DNA of 64,000 nucleotides from Devosia sp. (GCF_017307495.1 NZ_JAFKHE010000018.1:141459-205458); one strand, 5' to 3'; shown: positions 53,581 through 64,000, numbered from the stretch's first letter. The notes: generated by a model from the letters alone, not told the origin. Numbers and translations are program-made.

Positions 53581-54120
53581 TCAGGTGTCGATACCCTTGG
53601 ACTTGAGCTCGGCGCGCACGGCGGCGAAGAACTCGGTGTTCAGGTTCGAGGTGAACACATCCATGATGCGGTTGAGGGTGCCGCTGGTGGTGGCGTTCGA
53701 CTTGGCGAGCTTTTGGCCGGTGGGCGAGGAGTAGAAGTCGACGATCTGCTGCAACTCTTCCAGGGTGAAGGACGAGGCGTAGACGCGCGCGAACTGGTCG
53801 AACAGCTCGCCCTTGCGGCCCTTGTAGGTGGAGATCACCGCCTCGATCGCCTTGTTCAGCGGCTCGGCGATCTCGGGATTTTGCGGCAGCAACTGCTTGT
53901 AGGTGCGGATGCCGGCCTGGACGATGGTGGCCTCGTAGAGACCGCCGGTGTCGGTGAGGTCGACATACTTGCGCGCCAGCGCCAGCGCCTCGGGCGAGAT
54001 CTCCGCCGCATCCTGGCTCAGCGCCGGCAGCGCCACGAAGGCGGAAAGGATCAGCGAAAGGAGCGCAGCGACGAACGGCGCGCGCTTGGAAGTGGACGTC
54101 ATCAGCTTATTGCCCATCAT
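53581..54120 (-). CDS. DUF2059 exported protein
   Basis: This protein of up to 179 residues has a signal peptide (KRAPFVAALLSLILSAFVALPALSQ) and a mature helical DUF2059 domain. The family block is the C-terminal TLEELQQIVDFYSSPTGQKLAKSNATT. The family is periplasmic and of unknown function, widespread in proteobacteria, and often next to rpiA in rhizobia. ATG 54120 or 54117 is used; ATG 54102 would give 173 residues and neither has a strong ribosome site. It follows rpiA by 37 bp and is closed by a terminator. Confidence 0.88.
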   Translation of the reverse strand: MMGNKLMTSTSKRAPFVAALLSLILSAFVALPALSQDAAEISPEALALARKYVDLTDTGGLYEATIVQAGIRTYKQLLPQNPEIAEPLNKAIEAVISTYKGRKGELFDQFARVYASSFTLEELQQIVDFYSSPTGQKLAKSNATTSGTLNRIMDVFTSNLNTEFFAAVRAELKSKGIDT

Positions 54121-54157
54121 GGTGTTGAACCCCGAACTAGCCCTATCCGAGCAGCCG

Positions 54158-54850
54158 TCAGCCGTCCAGAACGTCGACACCCGCGGCGCCGGCCACGTAG
54201 GCCCGCTTGCACAGGCCGATGAAGAGCCCGTGCTCCACGACTCCGGGGATGTCGGCCAGAGCTTTCGCCACAGCTTCTGGCCGAGGAATACGGCCAAAAA
54301 AAGCATCGAGGATGGCGTGCCCGCCATCGGTCACGAAAGGCGTACCGTCCGCCTTCAGGCGCCGCCTGAGCTCGCCCTCGGCGCCGAACTCGCGCATCAG
54401 CCGGACGATCGCCGCTGAAGTCGCGCCGATGCCGAAGTGGTTCACCTCGACCGGGAGCGGGAACCGTCCGAGGGTCTCTACCCGCTTGCTGGCGTCGGCG
54501 ATCACCACCATCCGCCTCGAGGCCGCGGCGACGATCTTCTCGCGCAGCAGCGCCCCGCCGCCGCCCTTGATGAGCGCCAGGCCGGGACCGAGTTCGTCGG
54601 CGCCGTCGACGGTGAGGTCCAGCTCCGGGGTCGTCTCGAGGTCGGTGAGCCGGATGCCGAGGCTGCGGGCCTGCTCGGCGGTCTTTTCAGAGGTAGGCAC
54701 GCAGATCACGTCAAGACCACCGGCGACTGCCGAGCCCACGAGGTCGACGAAGTGCTTCGCAGTGGAGCCGGTGCCGAGCCCCAGCCGCATGCCGCTCTGC
54801 ACCTCGACCATCGCGGCCTTGGCTGCCAGCCATTTCGGATCGTCGCTCAT
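54158..54850 (-). CDS. rpiA: Ribose-5-phosphate isomerase A
   Basis: This 230-residue enzyme interconverts ribose-5-phosphate and ribulose-5-phosphate in the pentose phosphate pathway. [13 protein letters not shown] forms the phosphate loop, [28 protein letters not shown] holds the catalytic Asp/Lys/Glu region, and PVEVNHFG and [13 protein letters not shown] follow. ATG 54850 has GGGGAGGG upstream and begins at the usual N-terminus. Length is typical of RpiA. It heads the rpiA-DUF2059 transcript. Confidence 0.95.
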   Translation of the reverse strand: MSDDPKWLAAKAAMVEVQSGMRLGLGTGSTAKHFVDLVGSAVAGGLDVICVPTSEKTAEQARSLGIRLTDLETTPELDLTVDGADELGPGLALIKGGGGALLREKIVAAASRRMVVIADASKRVETLGRFPLPVEVNHFGIGATSAAIVRLMREFGAEGELRRRLKADGTPFVTDGGHAILDAFFGRIPRPEAVAKALADIPGVVEHGLFIGLCKRAYVAGAAGVDVLDG

Positions 54851-55090
54851 TGCACCCTCCCCTGTTTCCGGGCGCACTAGGGGAGCCGGAGCGGCGTGTC
54901 AATTGCTCCTATTCACGCAGAGGTGAATGGAAATGTCGCATCCCCGCAACACAATGTGGCGCCATTGTTAGCAGTTTGTCCGAATCGTGGCATCCGTCCT
55001 TTGCGGGGCGTAGAGGAACGCTTTATCAACAACGGCACGAGTGGCGCATGCAGGCCGCCATATTCGTCAAGAGGCACAGTTTTGAAGAAC

Positions 55091-55684
55091 ATGTCGAAGA
55101 GAAGAATTGCGGTCGCCGGCGTCCTGTCCGCGATCCTTACGCTGTCCCTGATCGGCCCGGCCACTGCGGCCCGGGTCTACAATGCCGACACCAACACCTG
55201 GGAAGATGCCGGCACCGTAAAGGCGCGCAACAAGCGCGGCAGCCCGATTGCGCGGACCATCGTCGACTACGAGACCACGCTCAAGCCCGGCACGATTGTC
55301 GTCGAGACGTCCGAACGCCGGTTGTATCTCGTGCTCGAGGACGGCAAGGCCATGCGGTACGGCATCGGCGTCGGCCGTGACGGCTTCCGCTGGTCGGGCC
55401 AGCACAAGATCACGCGCGTGGCCGAGTGGCCGGGCTGGACGCCGCCGGCGCAGATGCGCAAGCGCGTGCCGGACCTGCCGGCCTACATGCCCGGCGGCCC
55501 GGACAATCCGCTCGGCGCCCGTGCCCTCTATATCGGCTCGACGCTGTATCGCATCCACGGCACGTCGGAGCCCTGGACCATCGGGCAGGCCGTATCATCG
55601 GGCTGCATCCGGCTGACCAACGAAGACATCACCGATCTCTACGAGCGCGTGAAGGTCGGCGCGCTGGTGGTCGTGCGCCAGTAA
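55091..55684 (+). CDS. L,D-transpeptidase (ErfK/YbiS/YcfS/YnhG family)
   Basis: This 197-residue periplasmic enzyme makes 3-3 crosslinks in peptidoglycan or attaches proteins to it. A signal peptide covers residues 1-27 ([13 protein letters not shown]). The YkuD domain follows (about residues 68-197), with H156 in [13 protein letters not shown] and the nucleophile C172 in [40 protein letters not shown] is the usual domain start. It has no LysM or other binding domain. Multiple short paralogues of this kind are normal in Hyphomicrobiales, whose polar growth relies on L,D-crosslinks. A terminator follows. Confidence 0.93.
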   Translation: MSKRRIAVAGVLSAILTLSLIGPATAARVYNADTNTWEDAGTVKARNKRGSPIARTIVDYETTLKPGTIVVETSERRLYLVLEDGKAMRYGIGVGRDGFRWSGQHKITRVAEWPGWTPPAQMRKRVPDLPAYMPGGPDNPLGARALYIGSTLYRIHGTSEPWTIGQAVSSGCIRLTNEDITDLYERVKVGALVVVRQ

Positions 55685-55707
55685 CGGCGACGTCACCCAC
55701 GTTTGCA

Positions 55708-55734
55708 GGGCCGGTCCTCGCGACCGGCCCTTTT
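55708..55734 (+). terminator. Rho-independent terminator after the L,D-transpeptidase gene
   Basis: A 9-bp perfect stem (GGGCCGGTC 55708-55716, GACCGGCCC 55722-55730) with a 5-nt loop is followed by TTTTGTATT. It lies 23 bp after the stop codon and just before moaA. Confidence 0.92.
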
Positions 55735-55764
55735 GTATTGGCCGGCATGGCGGTAAGAGAAGAC

Positions 55765-56805
55765 ATGTCCGTGACGCTCCTCTCCCAGCCCGATATTGCG
55801 CCCAGTGGCGAGCACCGGCCGCTGATCGACCGCTACGGCCGGCAGATCACCTATCTTCGCGTCTCGGTGACGGATCGCTGCGACTTCCGCTGCGTCTATT
55901 GCATGAGCGAGCAGATGACCTTCCTGCCCCGGAAGGACGTGCTGAGCTTTGAAGAGGTCGACCAGATCGTCACCGCCTTCGTGGCGCGCGGAGTCCGCAA
56001 GGTGCGGCTGACCGGCGGCGAGCCGCTGGTCCGGCGTGACATCATGGAGCTGGTCGAGAAGATCGGCGGCCATCTTGGACATGGCCTCGAGGAGGTGACG
56101 CTCACCACCAACGGCAGCCAGCTCAGGCGCCATGCCGAGCGCCTCAGGCGGTCCGGGGTGAAGCGGCTCAACGTGTCGCTCGATACGCTCGACGAGAAGC
56201 GCTTCGCCGAAATCACCCGGCGCGGGCGGATCGCCGACGTGCTGGACGGGATCGATGCGGCCGACGAGGCCGGGCTCAAGATCAAGATCAACATGGTCGC
56301 CATGCGCGGCGTCAACGAAGACGAGATCGAGCCGATGCTGCATTGGGCGCACGGCCGCGGCTTCGGGTTGACGCTGATCGAGGGCATGCCGCTCGGCGAG
56401 GTCGGCATCGACCGGGTCGACACCTACCTGCCGCTGCGCGAGATGCGGGAGCGGCTCAAGGCGAAGTACACGCTCGAGCCGACCGGCCACCGCACCGGCG
56501 GGCCGGCGCGCTACGACCATGTGGCCGAGACCGGTGGGTTGATCGGCTTCATCACCCCGATGAGCCACAATTTCTGCGAGAGCTGCAACCGCGTGCGGCT
56601 GACGGCGACGGGGCAGCTCTACATGTGCCTGGGGCAGGACGACATGGTCGACCTGCGCGCTGCCATCCGCGAGGGCGGACCGGAGGCGCTCGACGCGGCG
56701 CTGGACCGGGCGATGCTGCTCAAGCCCAAGGGGCACGACTTCGTACTCGACCGGGATCATGCCGCGCCGGCGCTAAGCCGGCACATGAGCGTGACGGGGG
56801 GGTAA
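55765..56805 (+). CDS. moaA: GTP 3',8-cyclase, molybdenum cofactor synthesis
   Basis: This 346-residue radical SAM enzyme starts molybdopterin synthesis from GTP. The N-terminal cluster site is C39-x3-C43-x2-C46 ([11 protein letters not shown]), followed by [13 protein letters not shown]. The C-terminal cluster site is [20 protein letters not shown] (Cys-x2-Cys-x13-Cys). The C-terminal end has HMSVTGG, the conserved GG-type tail of MoaA (here the last two residues). ATG 55765 has AGAGAAG upstream; ATG 55747 would add six residues. No other moa gene is in the window. Repeat R3b begins directly at its stop. Confidence 0.96.
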   Translation: MSVTLLSQPDIAPSGEHRPLIDRYGRQITYLRVSVTDRCDFRCVYCMSEQMTFLPRKDVLSFEEVDQIVTAFVARGVRKVRLTGGEPLVRRDIMELVEKIGGHLGHGLEEVTLTTNGSQLRRHAERLRRSGVKRLNVSLDTLDEKRFAEITRRGRIADVLDGIDAADEAGLKIKINMVAMRGVNEDEIEPMLHWAHGRGFGLTLIEGMPLGEVGIDRVDTYLPLREMRERLKAKYTLEPTGHRTGGPARYDHVAETGGLIGFITPMSHNFCESCNRVRLTATGQLYMCLGQDDMVDLRAAIREGGPEALDAALDRAMLLKPKGHDFVLDRDHAAPALSRHMSVTGG

Positions 56806-56905
56806 GGCCCCCCTCCCCCGTGAGGGGAGGGGCTGGGGGTGGGGGTCCATCGATGATCACCTCACTACCCCCTCCCTCGATCCCTCCCCTCACGGGGGAG
56901 GGAGG
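56806..56905. repeat. Palindromic intergenic repeat, type R3 copy b
   Basis: This 100-bp element has end hairpins CCCCTCCCCCGTGAGGGGAGG and CCTCCCCTCACGGGGGAGG around a core with ATCGATGATCACCT. Its reverse complement matches 12604-12696 closely, including the core, with the best agreement in the ATCGAGGGAGGGGGT section. It begins on the base after the moaA stop and ends 12 bp before the SDR stop, between convergent genes. Confidence 0.88.
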
Positions 56906-56916
56906 CGACGCCTGCC

Positions 56917-57687
56917 CTACCGGACCGTATATCCGCCATCCACCACCAGCACTTCGCCGGTTACGTAGGCCGACGCGGGCGAGCACAGGTAAAGCGCCGC
57001 CGCGCCGATATCCATCGGCGATCCGGCGCGCTTCATCGGGGTCATGTCGCGCCAGACCGGCCCCCAGACGGGATCGGCGAGGCCCCCACTGGTCATGTCG
57101 GTGGCGATGTAGCCGGGCGCGATGGCGTTGGCGCGGATACCCTCGTCGGCGTAGTCGGAGGCGAGGCTCCGGGTCAGCATGTGCACCGCCGCCTTGGATG
57201 CATTGTAGGCCGCCTGCGGCTGCGGGATGTTGGAGACGAGGCCGGAAATCGAGCCGATGTTGAGGATGACCCCGCTCTTCTGCCGGCGCATCGGGCCGAG
57301 CGCGGCCTGGCAGGCGCGGAAGACGCTGTCCAGGTTGATGTCCATGAGGCGCCGGTAGTCGCCCTCGGCGAAATCGTGCGTCTCGCCGTGCTTGGCGACG
57401 CCGGCATTGTTGACGAGGATGTCGAGCCGGCCGCCACCGATATCCACCGCCGCCTCGACGAGACGGGCCGGCACGGCCGGGTCCTGCACGTCGCCCTGAA
57501 TGTAGTCGACCTTGTGGCCGGCCTCGCGGAACCGCGCCAGGACCTCGGGCTTGGGGACCTTGGAGGAGAGGATGACGTGCGCGCCGGCCTCGGCCAGGGC
57601 CTCGACGATGCCCAGCCCGATGCCGCGCGTGGCGCCGGTCACCAGCGCTGCCTTGCCGTCCAGTCGGAACAGATCGAAGACCGTCAC
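56917..57687 (-). CDS. SDR-family oxidoreductase
   Basis: This 256-residue classical short-chain dehydrogenase has VTGATRGIGLGIVEAL (TGxxxGIG), NNAGVAKHG, the catalytic Ser in NIGSISGL and Tyr/Lys in YNASKAAVHML, and a C-terminal TGEVLVVDGGYTVR. Sugar- or hydroxyacid-oxidising members look like this; the substrate is not evident. GTG 57687 is chosen because GGGAGGAAAGC precedes it. It follows a GMC oxidoreductase gene by 11 bp on the same strand, so the two probably act in one oxidative pathway. Confidence 0.92.
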   Translation of the reverse strand: MTVFDLFRLDGKAALVTGATRGIGLGIVEALAEAGAHVILSSKVPKPEVLARFREAGHKVDYIQGDVQDPAVPARLVEAAVDIGGGRLDILVNNAGVAKHGETHDFAEGDYRRLMDINLDSVFRACQAALGPMRRQKSGVILNIGSISGLVSNIPQPQAAYNASKAAVHMLTRSLASDYADEGIRANAIAPGYIATDMTSGGLADPVWGPVWRDMTPMKRAGSPMDIGAAALYLCSPASAYVTGEVLVVDGGYTVR

Positions 57688-57698
57688 GCTTTCCTCCC

Positions 57699-59345
57699 TC
57701 AATGAACTGTCGCGACCCCGGGCCGATCGAGCCCGAGGATGAAATCGGCGCAGCGATCGCCCAGCATCATGGCGGGGGCGGTGGTGTTGCCGGCATTGAT
57801 GTTGGGCACCGCCGACATGTCGGAAACCCTGAGATTGTCGATGCCGCGGACGCGCATGCGGGCGTCGAGCACGGCCATCGGGTCGCCGTCGGCGCCCATC
57901 CGCGCGGTGCTGGCGGGGTGGTAGTTGGTCTTGACGAAGCGGCGGCAGTGCTCGGCCATTTGCTCGTCGCTGGGGTTGGGATCGTCGGGGGCGATGACCT
58001 TTTCGATGCGCTTGCCGAGCGGGCCCGACATCAGAACCTCGCGGAAGAAGCGCTGGCCGGCGACCATGATCCTCATGTCTTCCGGATCGGCCAGAAGATG
58101 GGGTGAAACGCGCGGCAGGTCCCGGGGATCGCCCGAGCGAAGCTCGACGAAGCCGCGCGACTTCGGCTTGACCAGCACGGTGGTGATGGTGACCCCGTAG
58201 GTGTCGTCGAAGACCTTGAGCAGGTCGCGGTCCAGATAGACGATCGGCACGCAGAAGGCCTGGATCGATGGCGGGGCGTCGCGGTCGATCGGGTTGATGA
58301 AGGCGCCCGCCTCGAAGCCGGCCGACAGGATCGGGCCGTTGCCGAACAGCTTGAAGTTGAGCCCGTTCCTGAGCATGCGCCAGCCGACGCCCTGGCGGTA
58401 GTAGCCATAGGGGCCGTTGGCGACGGAGATGACCGGCACCTCGGGGTGGTCGATGAGGTTGCGGCCGACGCCCGGCAGGTCGGCGATGGCCTTGATGCCG
58501 TGGTGGCGAAGGTGGTCGGACGGACCGAGGCCGGAGAGCATCAGCAGCTTGGGGGTGACCAGCGCGCCGGCACTGAGCACGATATCGCCCCTTGAATAGA
58601 CGGTGTGCTGGGCGCCGGAGGCATCCTTGTAGGTGACGCCGACCGCCCTGCCCTGCTCGATCTCGATCCGCTGCACGGCGGCTCGCAGGCGAACCGTCAG
58701 GCGCGGGTCGTCCTTTAACGGCTCGACATAGGCGTAGGCGGCGCTCGAGCGCTTCCCCTTGCGGTTCATGAACTGGTAGAAGCCGACGCCCCGCTGGGTG
58801 ACCCCGTTGAAATCGTTTGTGAGCGGCTCGCCCAGCAGTTGCACGCTCTGCACGAACCAGCGCGACACATCGTCGATGTGGCCGGGATCGGAGACGAGCA
58901 GCGGGCCGTCGCTGCCATGCAACTCGTTGGCAATGCGGTTGTTGCCCTCGATGCGCCGGAAGTGCTGCAGCACGGTGGCCCAGTCCCAGCTGGCGCCGTC
59001 ATTGCTGCCGCGCAGGATCGCGTCCCACTCGTCATAGTCGGAAGGGCGGCCGCGCATGTAGACCTGGGCGTTCACCGAGGTGCCGCCGCCGAGCACGTTA
59101 CCCTGCGGGATATCGTGCACGCGGCCGTGCAGATGCTGCTGCGGCTCGGTGTGGTGATAGGTCATGTACTTGGAGCCGTTGATCAGCTTGAAGATCCCCG
59201 GCGGCATGTCGAGCAGCGGATGGTGGTGCGAGTAGCCCGCCTCGAGCAGCAGCACGCGGCGATCGCCATCCGTCACCAGCCGCGCCGCCGCCACGCAGCC
59301 GGACGCTCCGCCGCCGATCACGATGTGATCGAACTCCTCCCGCAT
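57699..59345 (-). CDS. GMC-family FAD oxidoreductase (choline dehydrogenase-like)
   Basis: This 548-residue flavoenzyme of the glucose-methanol-choline family oxidises an alcohol. The FAD-binding HIVIGGGASGCVAAARLV is at the N-terminus. NVLGGGTSVNAQVYMRGRPSDYDEW and GALVTPKLLMLSGLGP are GMC signatures 1 and 2. The C-terminal active-site region has NYHPASTARMG with the catalytic His and NINAGNTTAPAMMLGDRCAD. It resembles choline or aryl-alcohol dehydrogenases in length. The substrate is unknown. It lies between an alpha/beta-hydrolase gene upstream and an SDR gene downstream. Confidence 0.93.
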   Translation of the reverse strand: MREEFDHIVIGGGASGCVAAARLVTDGDRRVLLLEAGYSHHHPLLDMPPGIFKLINGSKYMTYHHTEPQQHLHGRVHDIPQGNVLGGGTSVNAQVYMRGRPSDYDEWDAILRGSNDGASWDWATVLQHFRRIEGNNRIANELHGSDGPLLVSDPGHIDDVSRWFVQSVQLLGEPLTNDFNGVTQRGVGFYQFMNRKGKRSSAAYAYVEPLKDDPRLTVRLRAAVQRIEIEQGRAVGVTYKDASGAQHTVYSRGDIVLSAGALVTPKLLMLSGLGPSDHLRHHGIKAIADLPGVGRNLIDHPEVPVISVANGPYGYYRQGVGWRMLRNGLNFKLFGNGPILSAGFEAGAFINPIDRDAPPSIQAFCVPIVYLDRDLLKVFDDTYGVTITTVLVKPKSRGFVELRSGDPRDLPRVSPHLLADPEDMRIMVAGQRFFREVLMSGPLGKRIEKVIAPDDPNPSDEQMAEHCRRFVKTNYHPASTARMGADGDPMAVLDARMRVRGIDNLRVSDMSAVPNINAGNTTAPAMMLGDRCADFILGLDRPGVATVH

Positions 59346-59476
59346 CGATCGCCCCCTCCAGAGCTGCCGGCCGTTGCCTCGGCCGGACGGATCGATGGTG
59401 CATTGCCGAGCGGGCCCGGTGCAAGACAAATGCGGGGGAGGCGCCTCCGGCCCGGAACGCGCCTGTCCGGTCGGCC

Positions 59477-60361
59477 TTACCCCAGGTGCTCGGCAAAGAA
59501 GGCGAGCATCGCCTCCCGCATGCGCCGGGTCTCGCGATGGCCGACGCCCGGCTCGGAGACCAGCCGGAGCCGCTCGGGCGCCTGGGCATAGGCGGCGCTC
59601 GCCTCCGCAAAGGCCCGCTCGACCGCCAGCGGCGGCGTGAGCGCGTCGGCCTCGCCGATGCAGATCAGCTGCGGACGCGGCGCGACCAGTGCACCAATGG
59701 CGCCGGCATCGGCCTCGTTGAGCAGGCCCGGCACCACGAGGTAGATGCCGTGGCCGTCGTGGGCGCCCTGCTCGATCATGGTGCGGAGGTCTGCAAAGCA
59801 GCACAGGTGCGCCACGGCAGCGATGCGCTCGTCCATGGCGGCCAGCCAGTAGCTCAGCGTGCAGCCCATGGAGATGCCGAAGGCGCCGATGCGCGACGGA
59901 TCGACATCGGCGCGCGCGGCAAGGTAGGTGAGCGCGGCGGCGTGGTCGCAGAGCATCTGGCCGAACAGGCCCTTGCCGTACCAGAGCAGCGCCTTGGCGG
60001 CGTAGCCTTCCGACACGGTGGCGCGCTTGCCGAACACCGGCATGTCGATGCACAGCGTCACGTAGCCGGCGCGGGCGAAGATCGGCCCGAGCGGATCGAG
60101 CAGGTACTCGCGCCCGTCGAGCAGTTCGTCGGCGCCGATGCCGTAGGCGCCGCCATGCGAGTGACCATAGAGGATGGCGGGCAACCTGCCGCGCGCTTCG
60201 AGCGGGCGCGTGAGGATGCCGCGCACCTCGGTCTCGCCGATGGTGAGCGTGAGGTGCTCGACCAGATAGTCGCCACGCTGCTCAAGATGCGCGGCGCGCA
60301 GGGTGATCGGCTCCTCGCTGAGGCCGACCAGCTGGCGCAGTCTCTGCCGGGTGATGGCCAT
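59477..60361 (-). CDS. Alpha/beta-hydrolase (dienelactone hydrolase or acetyl-xylan esterase-like)
   Basis: This 294-residue hydrolase has GHSHGG-like LYGHSHGGAYGIG for the oxyanion part and a nucleophile Ser in GAFGISMGCTLSYWLAA (GxSxG). The acid Asp is in IGEADALTPPLAVE and the His in EPGVGHRETRR. The long cap-free layout and IDMPVFGKRATVSEGYAAK segment resemble bacterial dienelactone-hydrolase and ABHD-type esterases. ATG 60361 overlaps the Lrp gene stop as TAATG, so the regulator and enzyme are coupled. The next gene, a GMC oxidoreductase, starts 131 bp downstream. Confidence 0.85.
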   Translation of the reverse strand: MAITRQRLRQLVGLSEEPITLRAAHLEQRGDYLVEHLTLTIGETEVRGILTRPLEARGRLPAILYGHSHGGAYGIGADELLDGREYLLDPLGPIFARAGYVTLCIDMPVFGKRATVSEGYAAKALLWYGKGLFGQMLCDHAAALTYLAARADVDPSRIGAFGISMGCTLSYWLAAMDERIAAVAHLCCFADLRTMIEQGAHDGHGIYLVVPGLLNEADAGAIGALVAPRPQLICIGEADALTPPLAVERAFAEASAAYAQAPERLRLVSEPGVGHRETRRMREAMLAFFAEHLG

Positions 60362-60840
60362 TACTTGTCGTCGTCGCTGACGATGGCGAACTCGAGCGGC
60401 AGCGCCGTCGTGTACTTGATCTGACCCATGGCGAAGGACGAACTGACGTCGGTGAGCGCGATCTTGCCGATAAGCTTCTTGTAGAAGGCATCGTAGGCTG
60501 CAATGTCGGGCACCACCACGCGCAACAGGTAGTCCACCTCGCCGCTCATCCGGTAGAACTCGACGACCTCGTTGAAGTCGTCGACCACGGCGGCGAATTT
60601 CCGCATCCAGGCTTCGTTGTGCTCGTTGGTTCGAATCGAGACGAACACGGTGACGCCGGCATTGATCTTGGTGGGATCGAGCACGGCGACGCGCCCCTTG
60701 ATGATCCCGTCCTCCTCCATCTTCTGGATGCGGCGCCAGCACGGCGTGGTCGAAAGCCCGACCTTGCGGCCGATTTCGGCAACGGGAGTGGTCGCATCCT
60801 TCTGCAGGAGCGCCAGGATTTTGCGATCGATCTTGTCCAA
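60361..60840 (-). CDS. Lrp/AsnC-family transcriptional regulator
   Basis: This 159-residue regulator has the Lrp helix-turn-helix (LDKIDRKILALLQKDATTPVAEIGRKVGLSTTPCWRRIQKMEEDGIIKG) and a RAM ligand-binding domain (TVFVSIRTNEHNEAWMRKFAAVVDDFNEVVEFYRMSGEVDYLLRVVVPD, ending KYTTALPLEF). The TTG at 60840 (LDKIDRKIL) is the likeliest start; a TTG at 60903 would add 21 residues with no family match. It is coupled to an alpha/beta-hydrolase gene. Local Lrp paralogues usually control the adjacent catabolic genes in response to an amino acid or acid; the ligand here is unknown. Confidence 0.88.
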   Translation of the reverse strand: MDKIDRKILALLQKDATTPVAEIGRKVGLSTTPCWRRIQKMEEDGIIKGRVAVLDPTKINAGVTVFVSIRTNEHNEAWMRKFAAVVDDFNEVVEFYRMSGEVDYLLRVVVPDIAAYDAFYKKLIGKIALTDVSSSFAMGQIKYTTALPLEFAIVSDDDK

Positions 60841-60950
60841 AGCTATGACAGCCCCCGTGAAATCAGATTGCGCGTCTATAGAAAAATCTGCCGAACGACG
60901 CAATCATGTCCAGCCAATACGGCCATAAGACGCAAAATCCGTTCCGCCTG

Positions 60951-61577
60951 TCAATTCGCGAACAGTCCCAGCAGCCATGCGACGAAGCGCTCGAAGCGGC
61001 TCGGGTTTCCAGCCGCCTCGGCGTCGCCCGACGCCTTCCTGGCGCGCCAGTCGGCCGGGCGGTCGAAATCGCCCTGCCAGATGCCGCGCCTCGCGCCCCT
61101 CGCCACCGCCTGGGCGGCGAGATAGCGACCCGAAGCGACGGCCAGACCGTCCCGTACCAGGGCTTCCGCGATGTCGATGCCGCCGTCGCTGCAGGTGGCG
61201 AGCAGGCGTCCGTACCTGTCATGGTCCTCGCCCCGGCAGGACAGCGTAGCCCCGCGCGTGAGCTCCCGCATCCGATCGGCGGCGATACGACCGCAGGACC
61301 ACGGGGTCCCGTCGGCCATGGCGCAGGTCTGGTCCCGCTCCGGCGCGTCGAGACCGGCGAGGCGGATGCGCTGGCCGGCAATCTCGATGGTGTCGCCGTC
61401 CGCGACATGCTCGACCGGACCGACCAGCGGCCTGCCGCCCAGCTCGAGGGGGGCCTCGGGCAGCGCGGCGTAGAGGCCGAGTCCGACTGCGAGCATGAGC
61501 ACGACGAGCCAGGTCTGCCAGCGGATGCGGCTGCGCCGGGGCCGGTAATTGCGGCGTCCGGTAGCCCATGCGGGCAT
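60951..61577 (-). CDS. Membrane-anchored thermonuclease-family protein
   Basis: This 208-residue protein has a basic start, one membrane helix (about residues 20-40, WLVVLMLAVGLGLYAALP), and a staphylococcal-nuclease-like domain. The domain has VEHVADGDTIEIAGQRIRLAGLDAPERDQTC (metal Asp and catalytic Arg/Glu), RGEDHDRYGRLLATC and ALVRDGLAVAS. Such exported nucleases may cut nucleic acids at the cell surface. ATG 61577 is chosen; the open frame continues to TTG 61625. It is divergent from a histidine-kinase gene, with 155 bp between. Confidence 0.9.
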   Translation of the reverse strand: MPAWATGRRNYRPRRSRIRWQTWLVVLMLAVGLGLYAALPEAPLELGGRPLVGPVEHVADGDTIEIAGQRIRLAGLDAPERDQTCAMADGTPWSCGRIAADRMRELTRGATLSCRGEDHDRYGRLLATCSDGGIDIAEALVRDGLAVASGRYLAAQAVARGARRGIWQGDFDRPADWRARKASGDAEAAGNPSRFERFVAWLLGLFAN

Positions 61578-61732
61578 GGCTTCGCTTACCCGCGGACTAC
61601 GGCGCGGGCCGCCGGTGTTCGACAATGGCGATCCCCCGTTTCACCCAAACTTAACCATGCGCCGCGTAGGTTTTTTGCTCAAGCGTAACGAGCGCGTTTC
61701 CTGCTCGTGTTGTGTTGTCGAGTACGCGAGTA

Positions 61733-63265
<1,533 letters not shown>

Positions 63266-63313
63266 GAGCCATCGCCCCGGTGTCCGGGGGGCTACTCCGT
63301 GCATAACACCAGA

Positions 63314-63342
63314 TTGGTGCCCTTGCCATTCAGCTGTATACT
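63314..63342 (+). promoter_or_regulatory. Putative promoter of the cytochrome c gene
   Basis: TTGGTG (63314-63319) and TATACT (63337-63342) are 17 bp apart. The -10 matches the sigma-70 consensus at five of six bases. It lies 67 bp upstream of the ATG at 63409, between the kinase stop and the cytochrome gene. Confidence 0.55.
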
Positions 63343-63408
63343 CTCTCCAGATGGATCGACGATCCGGGACCTGATTTCTGTCGCGAGGCTAATCGGGGAG
63401 GTCGTTAG

Positions 63409-63801
63409 ATGGTTCGACTGGCGATTGCAGTTGCCGGACTCATGTTGAGCGCCGGTGTGTCCTTGGCTGACGGCGACGCAGTCCTGGGGCGGCAGAAGTT
63501 TTCCGAGAGATGCGGCACCTGCCATTCGATAGGTGGAGAAGCCGCCAAGAACGGCCCTGACCTCACCAACCTTATCGGCCGGCCCGCAGCTTCGCTCGAG
63601 GGTTTCCAGTACTCAGACGGAATGCTGGAGGCCGGACAGGCTGGCGTCGTTTGGGACATCGAGACGCTCACCAAGTTCATCGCCAAGCCGCGAAGCGTGG
63701 TGAATGGCTCGAACATGTCCTTCACGGGTTATCGCAACCCCGAGGATGTCGCCAACGTCATCGCCTATCTCGCGACCTTCTCGTCACCTCAGGCCCATTA
63801 G
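63409..63801 (+). CDS. Class I cytochrome c
   Basis: This 130-residue periplasmic electron carrier has a signal peptide at residues 1-20 (VRLAIAVAGLMLSAGVSLA). The haem is bound through C35-x2-C38-H39 in CGTCHS, with M103 in NGSNMSF as the likely sixth ligand. GPDLTNLIGR and YRNPEDVANVIAYLATF match the monohaem class I (cytochrome c2/c550-like) fold. GGGAGGT lies 7 nt before the ATG. No oxidase or bc1 gene is in the window, so its partner is unknown. Confidence 0.94.
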   Translation: MVRLAIAVAGLMLSAGVSLADGDAVLGRQKFSERCGTCHSIGGEAAKNGPDLTNLIGRPAASLEGFQYSDGMLEAGQAGVVWDIETLTKFIAKPRSVVNGSNMSFTGYRNPEDVANVIAYLATFSSPQAH

Positions 63802-64000
63802 TGCCCATGGCTGTGGCGGCGCACCCGACTTATCCCCCTGCTTCCGGCGTGATGTAGATTCGGCTCACCTCTTCGATGCGAGGTGCCGACGGGGCATCGC
63901 GGGGAGGGTTGGGGGCCAGGTGCAAGCCGTTGCATCTGGGGTGACTGCGGTTCCTGCATCGCTTCGCGGTGCCGTGCGCCATAAGTCCCTTCGCAATGGG
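63802..64000. other. Window end with no gene seen
   Basis: No supported gene lies in the last 199 bp on either strand. A short hairpin-rich stretch (around 63870-63900) follows the cytochrome gene. A gene starting or ending beyond position 64000 may extend in. Confidence 0.4.

Noticed and set aside
60841..60950. Lrp operator from near-inverted ATTGCGTC / GACGCGCAAT arms
   Set aside because: Only six bases pair well and the arms are about 38 bp apart in total span; too weak to annotate.

Overview
The window is GC-rich, densely coded DNA from an alphaproteobacterium, most likely a member of the Hyphomicrobiales of Devosia type. The genus is an inference from family content: a DUF2865 protein, an HWE-type histidine kinase, a DUF559 gene, a PccR/ScfR-type acyl-CoA regulator and the rpiA-DUF2059-gor gene order. 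I found no tRNA, rRNA, CRISPR array or intact insertion sequence. Genes are mostly in short operons with 4-bp (ATGA/GTGA) or 2-bp (TGATG/TAATG) stop/start overlaps.

Layout. 1-4959: a sugar ABC importer (two permeases, the first cut by the window edge, and a Tat-type binding protein) with a FucU-type mutarotase and a divergent creatininase-family amidohydrolase. 5337-12506: a surface-glycan locus with a family 2 glycosyltransferase, the complete dTDP-L-rhamnose pathway (rfbBDAC), an RgpF-like rhamnan protein and a convergent two-gene ABC-2 polysaccharide exporter. 12701-13525: a lone DUF2793 protein. 13725-22831: a propionyl-CoA to succinyl-CoA module (epimerase, B12 mutase, both carboxylase subunits) with its XRE/acyl-CoA regulator; a 35-bp palindrome lies between pccB and the regulator. 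A Gly/Asn-rich exported protein of unknown function is embedded in this module. 22896-24571: nadC and cysQ. 24716-29825: a PadR-controlled RND efflux pair. 29893-35055: an acyltransferase, an ArsR/Atm1-type exporter pair and a Pro/Ala-rich LysM protein. 35169-41169: cimA, two GFA proteins around a proline iminopeptidase, a VOC protein, a DUF559 nuclease-like gene between direct repeats, and cysS. 41380-50213: small exported proteins, gltX, nadE, an outer-membrane protein, and a single-domain response regulator convergent with an HWE kinase. 50342-54850: aroG, a coiled-coil protein, gor, a DUF2059 protein and rpiA. 55091-63801: an L,D-transpeptidase, moaA, an Lrp-linked hydrolase/GMC/SDR cluster, a nuclease, a membrane histidine kinase and a cytochrome c.

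The structure least explained by the genes is a set of GC-rich palindromic intergenic elements, 50-150 bp long, in at least five sequence types. All of them lie just downstream of a stop codon. Two near-identical direct copies of one type enclose the DUF559 gene, whose frame runs on through one copy. This resembles the arrangement of REP sequences around their transposase genes, but with a PD-(D/E)XK/Vsr-like protein instead. It is the best candidate here for an undescribed element, and the mobility claim is inference.
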